This document shows, piece after piece, positions 21,740-31,749 of a stretch of DNA of 33,649 bases; position 1 is the first letter of the stretch, and every line of letters begins with the position of its first letter. Below the pieces are notes generated by a model that saw only the letters and a program-made list of their open reading frames with translations, did no database searches and was not told the origin of the DNA. Position numbers and translations under genes: made by a program. The DNA comes from Ophiostoma sp. CBS 140.51 (taxonomy: Eukaryota; Ascomycota; Sordariomycetes; Ophiostomatales; Ophiostomataceae): the NCBI GenBank assembly GCA_029298735.1, contig JANSLP010000342.1, positions 1 to 33,649 on the forward strand, read 5' to 3'.

Positions 21740-23617
21740 ATGTCTCCAACAGATTCAACAATCACTGAAATTACCACATCAGACACACATGAGGAACAAC
21801 TATCCGAGCACACCGAAGCACAGGAGGAAGCATGGCCTGGAGACCGCAATCCGTCCGCAAACGACGCCGCTGAGGCCTACAGCCCACTAAACTTTGATTT
21901 TCTGCCGACGTTCCGCAATGCCGTTCTCGCCGAGAGCCAGTCTCGCGCGACGGCATCTGTGGCCGGTATCGACACCATCGGCGGCATCCTTGCCCGGTCC
22001 ATGGCAATAGATCCAGTAGGTCGTATTTGATTTCGATAGGATTTCGTTGTTGTCACGCGATTAACCATCGATGCGTAGCTCTTCTGGCCCATGGGCATGC
22101 TCTCCACGTCCTCAACACCAGACAATATTGATCAGATGGTCAGCCAGTGCAGCACCGGCTTCTTGCAAACGACAATATTTCTTCGAGACGCGCCCGTCTC
22201 GTTGTTTACGCATAGCCCGCGGCCGCAGTACCTCACGCTGGCCCTGGCAGCCATTGGATCGCTTCTGGCCGGCGAGCCAGCAGAAGTGTCTGCCCAGTAC
22301 TGGCATGATGCTGTCCGTCTCATGACGGGCGAGCTCGAGATTGACAACCGCGAAGCCCGGAGCTTTGACCTTTTAAAAGCAGTGGGTCCATGCTCTCTAC
22401 GGAATCCACTGCATACACGGAGTCTTGCTGACTCTTGATGACATCTTCAGTGGCTGCTTCTCGAGACGTACGCCGTTCTGAGCAGCGACCAGTCTGTGTG
22501 GAAACAGGCCAACATGGCACACGGCTATGTTGAGACGGTGTGTTTATTATATTGAAAAAGGAGAAGATAGAATATGCGTGTCGCCATAATGCTTACAGCT
22601 GGTTTCATAGGCCGTATCAAGGTTGATCCGCCAGGACCAGCTCCATCTGCGAGAAAACGATCCTCCTACAGATTTCATATTGTGAGTTCTCTTCAATCAG
22701 TTGTTCTCTTTTAACATTTATTTGGGAGGTGAGCTAACTCTCGTCGACCCAGAGCTTTACTCTCGTACTTTCGTCTCATTGACCTCCTCCGTGCCATACA
22801 CTACAACCAGCCAGCGACGTTTGCCGGTGGCGATCCTCGCTTTCTGCACCGAGAGGCTACGCAAAAGCTAAAAGTAGGTGGATCGGTAAATACCAGCACA
22901 GATTCTGCGTCTGCTTCGTCGACAAACACGACTGTCCTCCAGTTGGTGGACATTTTTGCCGATGCACAAGCTCTAAAGATCCTGGCCCTTGACAGCCACA
23001 CCGATGGCCACAGTGACATACATGCCTCGACCAACTTTACATTTACTGCCTACGCCCCGTTGTCCTTTGACGTGGAGCTGCAAAAAGCAGAGGAAAACGT
23101 GCTCGCAGAGCTCGATTCCTGGAAAGAGGCGCACTTTGCAACGGCAACCGATGACATACGGCTGTTGTATCTCTTCTGCCACATGTACCTCGTTTCGGAC
23201 AAAGTGCAGCACATGTTTGCATCGTCAGGGTATCGTTCTGGAGGTTCTCGTCGTGAACATCACCAAGCCCCAGTTCCCCAACAACAATTCGGCTCCAGTG
23301 AGCTCTTGATTGACGAGCGCAAGGGAAAAGATTCGCTTGCCATCTCGTACGCCTGGCGTATCCTGGACACAAGCGAAGGCATTCCCACAACATCCATGCC
23401 ACCATGGGGCCCATTGGCCGTGTTTTCTGCAGCATTGGTCGTTTCGGCGGATCTGCTGCCGCTTTCACCCTCACTAGACAAGGAACGACCGCGTGTCAAT
23501 GCACGACAACTACGAGCCTTTCAACTGGAAATTCATAGAATGAATGTTCCCTGTACGAAACGGATGGCGGAAGTGTTGGGAGAGATGCAAAGAAACACCA
23601 TACAGGGTCACATGTAG
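21740..23617 (+). CDS. Fungal transcription-factor-domain protein without DNA-binding domain
   Basis: Five exons, 21740-22015, 22079-22381, 22451-22537, 22611-22681, 22753-23617; 533 aa, all junctions in frame. The N-terminus is acidic and Thr/Glu-rich (residues 1-45) with no zinc finger or basic region. From about residue 50 it resembles the middle homology region of fungal regulators: TIFLRDAPVSLFTHSPRPQYLTLALAAIGSLLAG, then WHDAVRLMTGELE, LKAWLLLETYAVLSSDQSVWKQANMAHGYVETAVS and ALLSYFRLIDLLRAIHYNQP. The central and C-terminal parts have the length expected of a factor lacking its zinc-finger head. It is divergent from the finger-bearing factor. It may be a truncated paralogue or a co-regulator that works by pairing with its neighbour. 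It converges on the FAH-like gene, 63 bp away. Confidence 0.75.
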
Positions 23618-23680
23618 TAGTTGTAATACTTTTAAACCAATCCCATTTCTGCATCTATTTCTTAATGGAGCGCTTCATGT

Positions 23681-25210
23681 CTACAAAGGCAGTGCCGATA
23701 GGAGTTCCCCCTCGCATGTGCCAAACCCAAACAGAACCTCCTTTGTCTCTGGATTGCGACACCAGCCTTCAAACACAACCCGATCGCCATCCATCAGAAA
23801 TGTATCGGCAAGGTCACTCGGTGCTGATGAAAGTCTGTTGGCCGGATCCTTTCTCTCAAAGAGACATCCTAGGCCCGATTTTTCTCCCTTTTCGTTTGTG
23901 CGCTGTAATTGTAGTTAGTCTTTAAGGAACATTAACCCAATACTTGTCAAAAAAGTTTAACTGCGAGGTGGTACTCACCGAGCTTGATATCGTCCCTGTG
24001 CCAAAGATGTCTCCGATGGACAGTCCCTCGCCAGCACTGGCAAGGTGGGTGAGTTGCTGCAGTGGCGTCCAGTAGAGCTCGTTGAGATTGCTATCGCACA
24101 CTGTAAACTCCTGTCCGTTTCCTGTTTCGTGTCAGCTTTGCAACTGAAGCTAAGTGTTTGCCATGATGCCAACTCACTTTGAATTCTGACAGACAGCTCA
24201 ATGTCGTAGGTCGCATCGGCGTTTTCGTTGCCTGTCAGGTGGGTCGGGGGAGACACAGTTTGCGGAGTGACCCGTGGACACAAAATAGGCTCCAAGGCCT
24301 CAGCCGTAACAATCCACGGCGAGATGGATGTGCCAGAGCCTTTGGAGTGGAAGGGCCCCAGTGGAGCCATCTCAAAGAGTTGAATGTTGCGGGCCGACCA
24401 GTCGTTCAGAAGCACAAAACCAAAGATGTGGTCCCGGCACGTGTTGATGTCAAGGCGCTGGCCGCGATCCAGTGGCTTGGACAAGAAGACGCCCATTTCC
24501 AGCTCAAAGTCCATGTGTATCTCGGGCTGGAATGTGGGCTTACCATTGCTCTCCTCGGTGGGGAAAACACCACACGGCCGGTGGACTGGCGTGCCCGACA
24601 CCACAAGAGATGACGTCCTTCCATTGTATACCATGGGCACTGTGTACCAGTTGGGGTTGATGTCGGTCTTGTTTAGGAGCAGCTTCGTACACTGTTCACT
24701 TTGTTAATATTCAAAATGTCCTGCTTTCCATCTGGCATAGATTTATGCGACATACGTTGATTGTGTGCTCAAGAGAGCAGTAGAAATCAGAAAAGTTGCG
24801 TGTCTCCATGGGAAAGTGATTCTCGACCTCTGCCAATGGAATGAAGGCCGGCGACGTCGGCTCTGAGACAGCTAGGTAAGATTGCAATTTCTCACGAATG
24901 GCAACCCGCGTCTCCTTGGGCAGTTTCGCAAAATCATTGAGGTTTTCCTGGAGAGTTCAAAAGAAAGCGTTAATTATCTGTGATGACTGGTCATTACTAT
25001 TTGGAAAAGGCTTACCTGTGCAAAGACTTTGTCTACAAGACCAGGAATATCCGAAAATACACCCTGTGAGTGCAAGACGCTCAAGTCAATGGCATGGTTG
25101 TTGAGAACAGTGGCGCATCTTTTCGTCGTATCCGTCTTTGTCGAAATCACGCCGTACGGCAAGTTGTTGATCGTTAACGGCTGCGCCGTGGGAATTTTGG
25201 GCGTTGCCAT
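23681..25210 (-). CDS. Fumarylacetoacetase-family hydrolase with altered substrate pocket
   Basis: Five exons, 25210-25016, 24947-24756, 24691-24178, 24121-23979, 23902-23681; 421 aa, the usual fumarylacetoacetase length. It has the N-terminal SH3-like domain (PYGVIST) and the full C-terminal fold: NFSDFYCSLEHTIN, YNGRTSSLVVSGTPVHRP, MDFELEMGVFL, LLNDWSARNIQ, GPFHSKGSGTSISPW, EGLSIGDIFGTGTIS and FLMDGDRVVFEGWC. Metal ligands and the catalytic His (Asp119, His126, the two Glu of FELEM, Asp of NDWSA) are kept. By my alignment to mammalian FAH, substrate-binding Arg142 is Leu135, Tyr244 is Met, Glu364 is Cys, and GYHGR is VYNGR. The enzyme would hydrolyse a C-C bond in a diketo acid, the kind of product made after ring opening, but probably not fumarylacetoacetate itself. 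It shares a 330-bp divergent promoter with the cupin. Confidence 0.93.
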
Positions 25211-25540
25211 ATTTCTCCTTTTTGACTTATTAAAGAGACAAACACATGAGTCGACTGGTCAGAACTTTTAGAAAAGAAAACAGAACAAGACATTAAAAGT
25301 ATCTGTGAGTACCTTTGTACCTTTCTTTTCCTCATCCACTGATGGGCTTCCCCACGGACACAAAAATGCGGAGAAGCATGCATCGGCGTCCTTGAAGCAC
25401 CATCGGTACCCCAAGTAAACGTATATAAAAGTGCATAGAAAATAAAGCAGCTGGCACACAATCGACCTGTTTCTTAACAATTACTTGCAAATTCATTTCA
25501 CTTTCATTCTATCTACAAACTCCGACTATCAATACCAATC
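25211..25540. promoter_or_regulatory. Bidirectional promoter, FAH-like / cupin, with TATA box
   Basis: 330 bp between divergent starts. A TATA box (TATATAAA, 25422-25429) lies about 115 bp before the cupin ATG, followed by a pyrimidine-rich leader (ttcactttcattctatc). Two CGGA/CGGAG half-sites occur near 25355-25375. Confidence 0.55.
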
Positions 25541-26116
25541 ATGACTTCTTCTTCGTCCAAAGGTCAGCTCTCGGCGCCCTCCCTCAGTCAGCAAAAGGTC
25601 CTGGTCACCTCCCACAATGCAGACGCAAAGGCCATTGTCCACTCGACCGAGGACTTTCAGTGGCAGCCCTACGATGGTAACCAAATGGCCTTTAGTGTGT
25701 TGTTTTCTACATCCCAGTTTCCGGCCGACCTGAACAATAATGCCGACATTGCCAGCCACGAGAAGCTCCTCCAGAGCAACACCGGCCTCGTCAGCCCCAA
25801 CGGCACCATTCTCCGCTGTGTGGACTTTGCGCCCGGGTACAAGTGCGGCATGCACCGCACCCAGAGCCTGGACTACGGTATTGTCATGGCCGGCGACATT
25901 GACATGATCTTGGACTCGGGCGAGGTGCACCACTTAAAGGCTGGTGACGTGGCCGTGCAGCGGGCGACCAACCACCAATGGGCCAACACGTCGGACACGG
26001 AGTGGGCGCGCATGATGTTTGTGCTACAGGGCTGTGCTCCTTTGACGGTCGGCGAGAAGACGCTGGGGGAGGATCTTGGTGAGGACCTGGCCTTTTTGCC
26101 GGGGAGCCATGAATAG
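25541..26116 (+). CDS. Small single-domain cupin protein
   Basis: 191 aa, one exon. The cupin barrel carries motif 1 as GYKCGMHRTQSLDYGIVMAGDIDMIL and motif 2 as GDVAVQRATNHQWANTS. Metal ligands visible are His105 and His145, with Asn149 in the usual place; the second His of the classic HxH is Thr and the motif Glu is Asp. This HRT.S.DYG form is common in small bacterial and fungal cupins next to oxidative pathway genes. Function cannot be read off: metal-dependent isomerase, decarboxylase, dioxygenase or non-catalytic binder are all possible. There is no signal peptide. The codons are GC-rich and the frame is clean. A SINE is inserted only 46 bp beyond the stop, which could affect its 3' end. 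Confidence 0.9.
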   Translation: MTSSSSKGQLSAPSLSQQKVLVTSHNADAKAIVHSTEDFQWQPYDGNQMAFSVLFSTSQFPADLNNNADIASHEKLLQSNTGLVSPNGTILRCVDFAPGYKCGMHRTQSLDYGIVMAGDIDMILDSGEVHHLKAGDVAVQRATNHQWANTSDTEWARMMFVLQGCAPLTVGEKTLGEDLGEDLAFLPGSHE

Positions 26117-26146
26117 ACAGATGTATCTGGCCCCACTAGGTACATA

Positions 26147-26162
26147 ATATCTGAATTTGATT
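26147..26162. repeat. Target-site duplication, left copy (16 bp)
   Basis: ATATCTGAATTTGATT, identical to 26651-26666, bordering the tail end of the SINE. The match ends exactly at the element boundary on both sides. Confidence 0.92.
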
Positions 26163-26650
26163 GTTGTTATTATCCGCCTTTCTCAGTCAGTCCTGACTAT
26201 TGGCGACTAGCTAGACAGAACCCTCTGGGGAATAAACTGTCACAGAACTATGTGGTGTGTGTTGTGTGGAAATTAGCGAGATACATGATATGCCTTGGCA
26301 AATAGCCCCCTGTACTATCCTTCCGAATTCTTCGTCATTAGTACCATTTCCCCCACTAAAGATTCGTTTGCGCTTAGCCCTTGGACACCGGACACTTCGA
26401 GGGGGTCTTTCTGGCTCGACTGGCTGTTCCTGTCATAGCTCCTCAAACCGACTTATCCTGATTCATGAGAGGGCGGGCCCCGCAACCGGCCCAAATCACT
26501 ACACAGGGGCGGCGGCCCACCTCGACTGTCGACGGGTCGGGGTACGAATTTATCTGGCCAGAAAAAATCCGCAAGTTAAGAACCCTGGCAGGAATCGAAC
26601 CCGCTACCTCCCGAGAGGTACACCCAGCGCTTAACCACTGCGCCACAGGG
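26163..26650 (-). mobile_element. Complete tRNA-derived SINE, 488 bp, with 16-bp target duplication
   Basis: Read on the minus strand, it begins CCCTGTGGCGCAGTGG and ends in GGCGGATAATAACAAC. It is flanked by exact 16-bp direct repeats ATATCTGAATTTGATT at 26147-26162 and 26651-26666. The first 70 bases are tRNA-like: A box TGGCGCAGTGG (26645-26635), B box GGTTCGATTCC (26601-26591), a D-type arm (GCGC...GCGC), a T arm (GCGGG...CCTGC) and a 5-bp acceptor stem. The anticodon arm is replaced by a hairpin (ACCTC-TCGG-GAGGT). These are RNA polymerase III promoter features. A ~350-bp body and a short TAA-type tail follow. The size is near that remembered for Magnaporthe Mg-SINE (~0.47 kb), but kinship was not tested. 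The perfect duplication suggests recent insertion. It encodes nothing itself; a partner LINE would supply reverse transcriptase. Confidence 0.92.
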
Positions 26651-26666
26651 ATATCTGAATTTGATT
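26651..26666. repeat. Target-site duplication, right copy (16 bp)
   Basis: ATATCTGAATTTGATT, identical to 26147-26162, bordering the tRNA-like head of the SINE. Confidence 0.92.
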
Positions 26667-27337
26667 ACTGAAAACAAATAAAATGACGAATTGAATCACA
26701 GCAAAAAAAAAAAATGTGTCACGTTCTTAGATGCTCAAATTGCCATGTGATAGAATTATAGGTGTGATTATTTGACTTCAGCTTCAATGCTGCCTTCACC
26801 AGGGAAGGCATGCAGTCTGACTCGTGTTGTACATGGATCTCGCTTGGCAGTCGCTTTCGTCATTTTTACTCCATCGGCAAGTCGATATTGCAGCGTTACT
26901 GAGCCGAACCGAGCTAACACTTACCGTAGCGCCTCCGTTCGGTAACCCCAGCCGATGGGGTCAATTAGTATCGTCGGTATCCAACATCTCCACATTCCCG
27001 CAGTAGAGTCAACATCCGTCTTTGGAACTGCCAGGTGACTGTTTTTCTGTTAAAATAGAAATAAAAAGGAAGTGCTCGGCGGAGGATATGCCGAATAAGT
27101 ACTTTGAGCCAGTCTGGATCACGGGTCATGTTCAGAACGTTCTCTCCGGCCTGAATTAGACAGCAGAGATCCAATGGCCCCATCGGTTCGTAATTCGGCA
27201 TCGCCTTGTGCAAAAGATGCATTGCCATTGGAGTAGCAAAGTAAAAGAAATGCAAATTAATAATTAAAACAAATCAGTAAATACAATCAAAGAAAAAAGA
27301 ACGCAAAGAATCACTCGATCTGCCATCTCCAGTCAAC
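26667..27337. promoter_or_regulatory. Upstream region of intronless monooxygenase
   Basis: 670 bp, taken as promoter. A 96-codon minus-strand frame (26965-27255) looks moderately protein-like (GPLDLCCLIQAGENVLNMTRDPDWLKVLI) but is unrecognised and may be a gene remnant. Several CGG/CCG triplets occur (around 26900-26955 and 27075-27095), for instance CGG-N9-CCG at about 26940-26954. Confidence 0.35.
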
Positions 27338-28573
27338 ATGGACCAATCCATCTTTGAAATCGTCATCGTGGGCGGCGGCATCGCTGGCCTGGCCGCTGCT
27401 GCCGGCCTTCGTGGCCCCAGCCGTTCCATTACGATTCTCGAACAGTCAAGCCAACATCGCGAAATCGGCGCCGCCATCTCTCTCCAGCAAAACGCCTCCA
27501 AGATCCTCGCCAACTGGGGCCTGTCTGATATCTTGCGGCGGTACAAGGGCAGCCGCGACCAGGGCTTCCGGGTATACAATGCGCAAGGAGAAAAGGTGCG
27601 AGAGATTCCATTCAGCAGGGACGCACCGGATGCAGACCGCGTTGTGTACCACCGTGTAGATCTTCTCGATGCTCTCAAAGAAGCGGCTCTCAGTCCAGTG
27701 CGCCCGGGCCCGCCCGCCAAGCTGCGTCTCGCCAGTCGCGCCGTATCCTGTGACTGTGCAGCCGGGTCCGTCACGTTGGAAGATGGGACGGTCATCACGG
27801 GCGACCTTGTCATTGCAGCAGACGGCATTCACAGCAACCTCCGCAGGTATGTGACGGGGGCCGATGTCGAAGCAGCACCGACGGGCATTTCTGCCTACCG
27901 CATCGTTGCACCCGTGGAGACCTTGAACAAAGACCCAGACATTACCAAAGTGCTCGATCCGGCCGAGACTTGGACAAGCATGGTCATGGGATTCGACCGG
28001 CGCGTCATCATGGGTCCCTGCCGTGAGGGCAGCTTGTTCAGTGTTGTCGCTCTGGTGCCCGACGAGCACATGCACGAGACGTCCAGTTCCAAATCGTGGA
28101 CAACCCAGGGCTCACTGGAGCATCTCCGGGAAAGCTTTGATGTCTTTGCTCCCTGGGTCAACAAAATCTTTAACGCGGCCCCGTCTCTTGGTCTGTGGCA
28201 ACTGCGCGACCTCGACCCGCTCTCGACCTGGATCAAGGGCCGTGTGATTCTCATTGGCGACGCCGCGCATGCCATGCTGCCGACCATGGGACAGGGTGCA
28301 AGCCAAAGCATCGAAGACGCCGAAGCACTGCAGGCCTTCTTTGACGATGTGTCCCAGAAGCCTACAGCCGACCAAGTGGAGGAGCACCTGCGAGAGACGT
28401 TCATGTGCCGTTACGAGCGTGCCAGTCTGATCCAAGCATACAGCCGGCAACAAGCACAGCCGGCTACAACACGCAATGGCCAGTCCCTCACTTTGGATCC
28501 TGTGCAGTTCCAGGACTACAGCTGCAAATACGAAGGTGCCAAGGCTTGGACTGCCAGCCGTGCAGTGTGTTAG
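27338..28573 (+). CDS. FAD-dependent aromatic monooxygenase, intronless
   Basis: 411 aa, one exon. Group A flavin monooxygenase motifs are complete: GGGIAG at 12-17, ILEQS at the end of strand 2, the helix-capping Arg41 in HREIGAAISL, the DG motif AADGIHS (160-166), and IGDAAHAMLPTMGQGASQSIEDAE with GD at 307-308. The family uses FAD and NAD(P)H to hydroxylate phenols and phenolic acids (salicylate or 3-hydroxybenzoate hydroxylases). It is only distantly similar to the nine-exon monooxygenase at 12773-14522, and the intron contrast argues against recent tandem duplication. Two different hydroxylations, such as ring hydroxylation and oxidative decarboxylation, are plausible. The start is the first ATG after a pyrimidine-rich stretch. 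It is co-directional with the Zn2Cys6 gene downstream. No defect was found. Confidence 0.95.
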   Translation: MDQSIFEIVIVGGGIAGLAAAAGLRGPSRSITILEQSSQHREIGAAISLQQNASKILANWGLSDILRRYKGSRDQGFRVYNAQGEKVREIPFSRDAPDADRVVYHRVDLLDALKEAALSPVRPGPPAKLRLASRAVSCDCAAGSVTLEDGTVITGDLVIAADGIHSNLRRYVTGADVEAAPTGISAYRIVAPVETLNKDPDITKVLDPAETWTSMVMGFDRRVIMGPCREGSLFSVVALVPDEHMHETSSSKSWTTQGSLEHLRESFDVFAPWVNKIFNAAPSLGLWQLRDLDPLSTWIKGRVILIGDAAHAMLPTMGQGASQSIEDAEALQAFFDDVSQKPTADQVEEHLRETFMCRYERASLIQAYSRQQAQPATTRNGQSLTLDPVQFQDYSCKYEGAKAWTASRAVC

Positions 28574-29155
28574 AGTGACGTATGATGGATGCTGTGGGGT
28601 CCTCTCTCCGTATCTGAATAATATAGCACATTTATAGATGAAGTATTTACCGCGTATTAACGATGGATTCTGCAAGGTATTGCTTTGTGCCGGTTCAGTT
28701 TACAAATAAGTTTTCTGATATGCTTGTTGCATTTATCAAAACCAGACGGTGGATGGTGAAGTTGAAAGTCAATCGAGAAGAACCTACTCGCAACAATACT
28801 GATTTTTTATTTTTGCTGCCTTATTTCAGTCTCCCAACCCAATCCCCGAAAGAAAACTTGCCAATCAATTCAAATGGAAGCAAACAATAGAAAAAACATG
28901 AATGAATGAAAGCCGAGTACAAAAGTATTACCAATACTCCGGCTGACACTAGCCTTTTTGATGAAAGTCTACGGGACCCCATTTGGTTCACCGAAATGTT
29001 AATAGAGCGGAATCCCCAGAAAACACCCCAGATAACCCCGCAAAAATCAAAGTGCCCGCCACGCTTCCCCCCAGGCACCGTCTACTTCGGTAACTCTCAA
29101 TCACGGCCTCAATACGACCAATCTCATAACTCGCTCGCGTACGGTGCAGACAGTC
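28574..29155. promoter_or_regulatory. Intergenic region upstream of Zn2Cys6 factor
   Basis: 582 bp, moderately AT-rich in its first half, with a CT-rich stretch (about 28800-28850). No gene with conservation features is visible; it probably holds the monooxygenase 3' end and the regulator promoter. Confidence 0.35.
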
Positions 29156-31562
29156 ATGGATACAGTCAATTCAGCTCAAGAGCCATCGCCAGCAAACAGT
29201 GCACAGCCAGCGAAGAAGCGGCGCCGCCTAAACTTTGCGTGAGAAACCGCCTCCCCCTTTGCGAGTTTCCGAAACTTACCGGCACTTGCCGAGACTCCGT
29301 CACATAACTGACAACACTGGCAATACTGACAATGCTCTACACAGCTGCGAAGGATGCCGTACACGGAAAGTGCGCTGTGATCAGCTGCAGCCGGCCTGCC
29401 ACAACTGCCTGTCCAGGGGCACACCCTGCGTGACTGTTGATAAGCGCCGGCCTGGTGTTGCCGTCCAGCGACACGAGGCCGGGCGGCCGTCCACGGCCAA
29501 CTCGCCGGCAGCCAATTCATCAGTGCTGTCGGTTGCCCCAACTGACACTACACGGGATGCTGCTGCTGTTGCTGTTGCTACTGCTGGACCTACTTCCGTG
29601 ACGCCCACCGTTGCCGGATCTGCTACTACCGGAACAAACGGCCCACCAAACGAGGGCATATGGACCGCCTCGAGAAATGTAAATGTGCTCTCGGACGAGA
29701 TCCACTTGAGCCCCGACTCGCATGCCGAGGTCAATGTCGATGGCACGGTCCGGTTCTCGGGCCGACTTCCACTGTTTCCCTAAGGTGGAGGCCGGACCAG
29801 TGTGGAGCTCCTCACAGACTGGCTCAACCTCGCTGTCCACCGGCTTGGCCTCCGCCACCGAATAGCACCCAAATCGTTACTGTCTGGTCTTTCTACGCCG
29901 GTCGAGGGCCTCGGTATCAGTATGTTGACAACTGGCAGCCCTCCAACGCTGCCACCAGCTGCAGACGGGCACCGGCTGTTATCTCTCTACTTTCGTGACG
30001 TCAACTCCGTCTTCAACCTCCTTGACCATGACAAGACATTGGCATCGCTTGACCTCTTGTATACATGCGGAACCGACAACTTTCTCCACCAACACGAACA
30101 TGGGCTCACATCACTGCTCCAACTGTACTTCGCCCTCAGCCTGGGGTCCCTCAGCTGCCGCGAGTCGGACCAGTCTGCTTTCCGTCGTGATTCCGTTGAC
30201 TTTGGTCAGAATCTGCTAGGGCATGTTATTGGCTGGAACGCCATCGGCGCCGTTCAAGTCTTGTTTCTCCTGGCACTTTGTCTCCGCGCACAGGACCGCA
30301 TCTTTCTGTCCTGGTCAACCCTAGGCACCTGTGTCGTAATGGCTGTTTCTTTGGGGCTCAACCGGGAGCCGGTGACGGAACGCCGGCGGGCAGCCAACTT
30401 GGAGCGGCAGCGAACATGGTGGTGTATCTATTCACTAGAAAAGCTACACGCTTTTGAGCTGGGCATGGTATCGTCCATTGTCGATGAGGACTACAGCCAG
30501 CCTGAACCAGATCCAGTCGAGACACCACAGACGAGTGTCTTGGTAAGCTTCGCCAAGTGCCTCAGCAGTATCTCGCGCCAGATTGTCGCTGTTCGTAACA
30601 AGGAAGAGCGCGCCATCACCGAAGGCGCCATGATTGAAAAGGCCACCACAGCCGGCAAGACGTGTTTGACACTCCTCACATGGGCTGAGACGGTTGAAGA
30701 TAAGTTTAGGTGAGTTGACTCCACTATTTATATTCCAATAGCTGACTGCTAACCTGTTTTCTTTTGTTTGTCAGACCGACATCTACCGTTCTCAGCGGAC
30801 CACGGGCCACGGCCTTTACCTCCTTCCTTACCCTTGCCTTTAACCATGCGTAAGTTGGCGTACTGCACCCTATTTGATTTTCTTCTGTAAACTCACCTCT
30901 CAGCCTCATTATGCTCTCGCGAAATTCCATGCTGCTGAGCCTGGGTGTCTTTCAACGCTACTTTGAATGTGTGGGCCGCGATAAACCATGGTGCCACCTG
31001 CTGGAAGACAGAAGTGCCGTAGCGGCCAGCGCGGCTCGTCGCATCATCAGTTTGCTTGTCGAAAACGCCGAGACCGACTCGGACCTGGCCCTGCTAAGCA
31101 TCATCAATCCGCTACACGCCGCCTACGTTCTCATGGTGCAGACCATCAACCACCCGCACTCAAGGCGAGCATCGTTGGATATTGCTGTATGCTGTTCCTC
31201 CTCTGGTTTTTCAATTTAATCAAGTCACTAACGTTGTGCAGCTCCTCGAACAAGCTCACGAGTTTGCAATACTGCAATACGAAAAGTCCAACAAGGACAC
31301 AAAGCTGCATATCTTGCTGCAGATGCTCATGTCGTTCTTGACTCAATATGTCGGCAAGGACACCACCTCGCCCAGGTCAAACGGCTTGGACATAATGTCC
31401 CCGACTTCTGCTTCTGTTTCACAAATGGCCAGCCAAGGCATGGGCACAATGGCGCCACCTTCTACGGGCCTGTCTACTGAATCGCCTGCCGTGCCAGATT
31501 GGTTTGGTTGGAACTGGCCCGACTTCAATGAGCTGCTTTCCATGGACCCCCCACCCGTCTAG
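29156..31562 (+). pseudogene. Zn2Cys6 transcription factor interrupted by an in-frame stop
   Basis: Five exons, 29156-29238, 29345-30709, 30775-30849, 30904-31186, 31242-31562, joining in frame over 709 codons including the final stop. The Zn2Cys6 cluster spans the first intron: C29-x2-C32-x6-C39-x6-C46-x2-C49-x6-C56, preceded by basic AKKRRR. A Ser/Thr/Ala linker follows, then a fungal-specific domain (LLSLYFRDVNSVFNLLDHDKTL.., SLGSLSCRESDQSAF, RQRTWWCIYSLEKLHAFELGM, then SIVDEDYSQPEPD) and an acidic C-terminus (DWFGWNWPDFNELLSMD). Codon 174 (29781-29783) is TAA, between RLPLFP and GGGRTSVELLTDWLNLAV; the same frame stays open and conserved on both sides. No donor/acceptor pair of correct phase removes it. 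A CAA to TAA change is the simplest cause. As read, only the DNA-binding head and linker (173 aa) would be made. Confidence 0.82.
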
Positions 31563-31749
31563 CAAAGCACAGATACGGACACACTTTACAGTGAATCACT
31601 AAATTTCTTTTCCATCCTTTTCAAACTAATGTGACTAAAATTTCGAGTTTTATTTGATTCGTAAAGGTTCCATACTTGGGGTTCATGCGATCTGTTATAT
31701 CCATGATATGACTAAAAAAAGACGCAAGCGTATTGAGGTGTAGCCGCGT

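Noticed and set aside
25529..25933. Minus-strand frame opposite the cupin
   Set aside because: Shadow of the cupin coding sequence.
26581..26650. Possible tRNA gene (minus strand, A and B boxes, D and T arms)
   Set aside because: The anticodon arm cannot form; a compact ACCTC-TCGG-GAGGT hairpin replaces it. It is the head of a 488-bp element with target duplications, so it is a SINE.
27446..28075. Minus-strand frame of 209 codons opposite the intronless monooxygenase
   Set aside because: Shadow; the plus strand carries complete flavoprotein motifs.
29640..29830. An intron removing the TAA at 29781 in the Zn2Cys6 gene
   Set aside because: Candidate donors (e.g. at 29679, gtaaatg) and acceptors (ccctaag at about 29785, cctcacag at about 29818) do not give matching phase, and the removed stretch looks coding.
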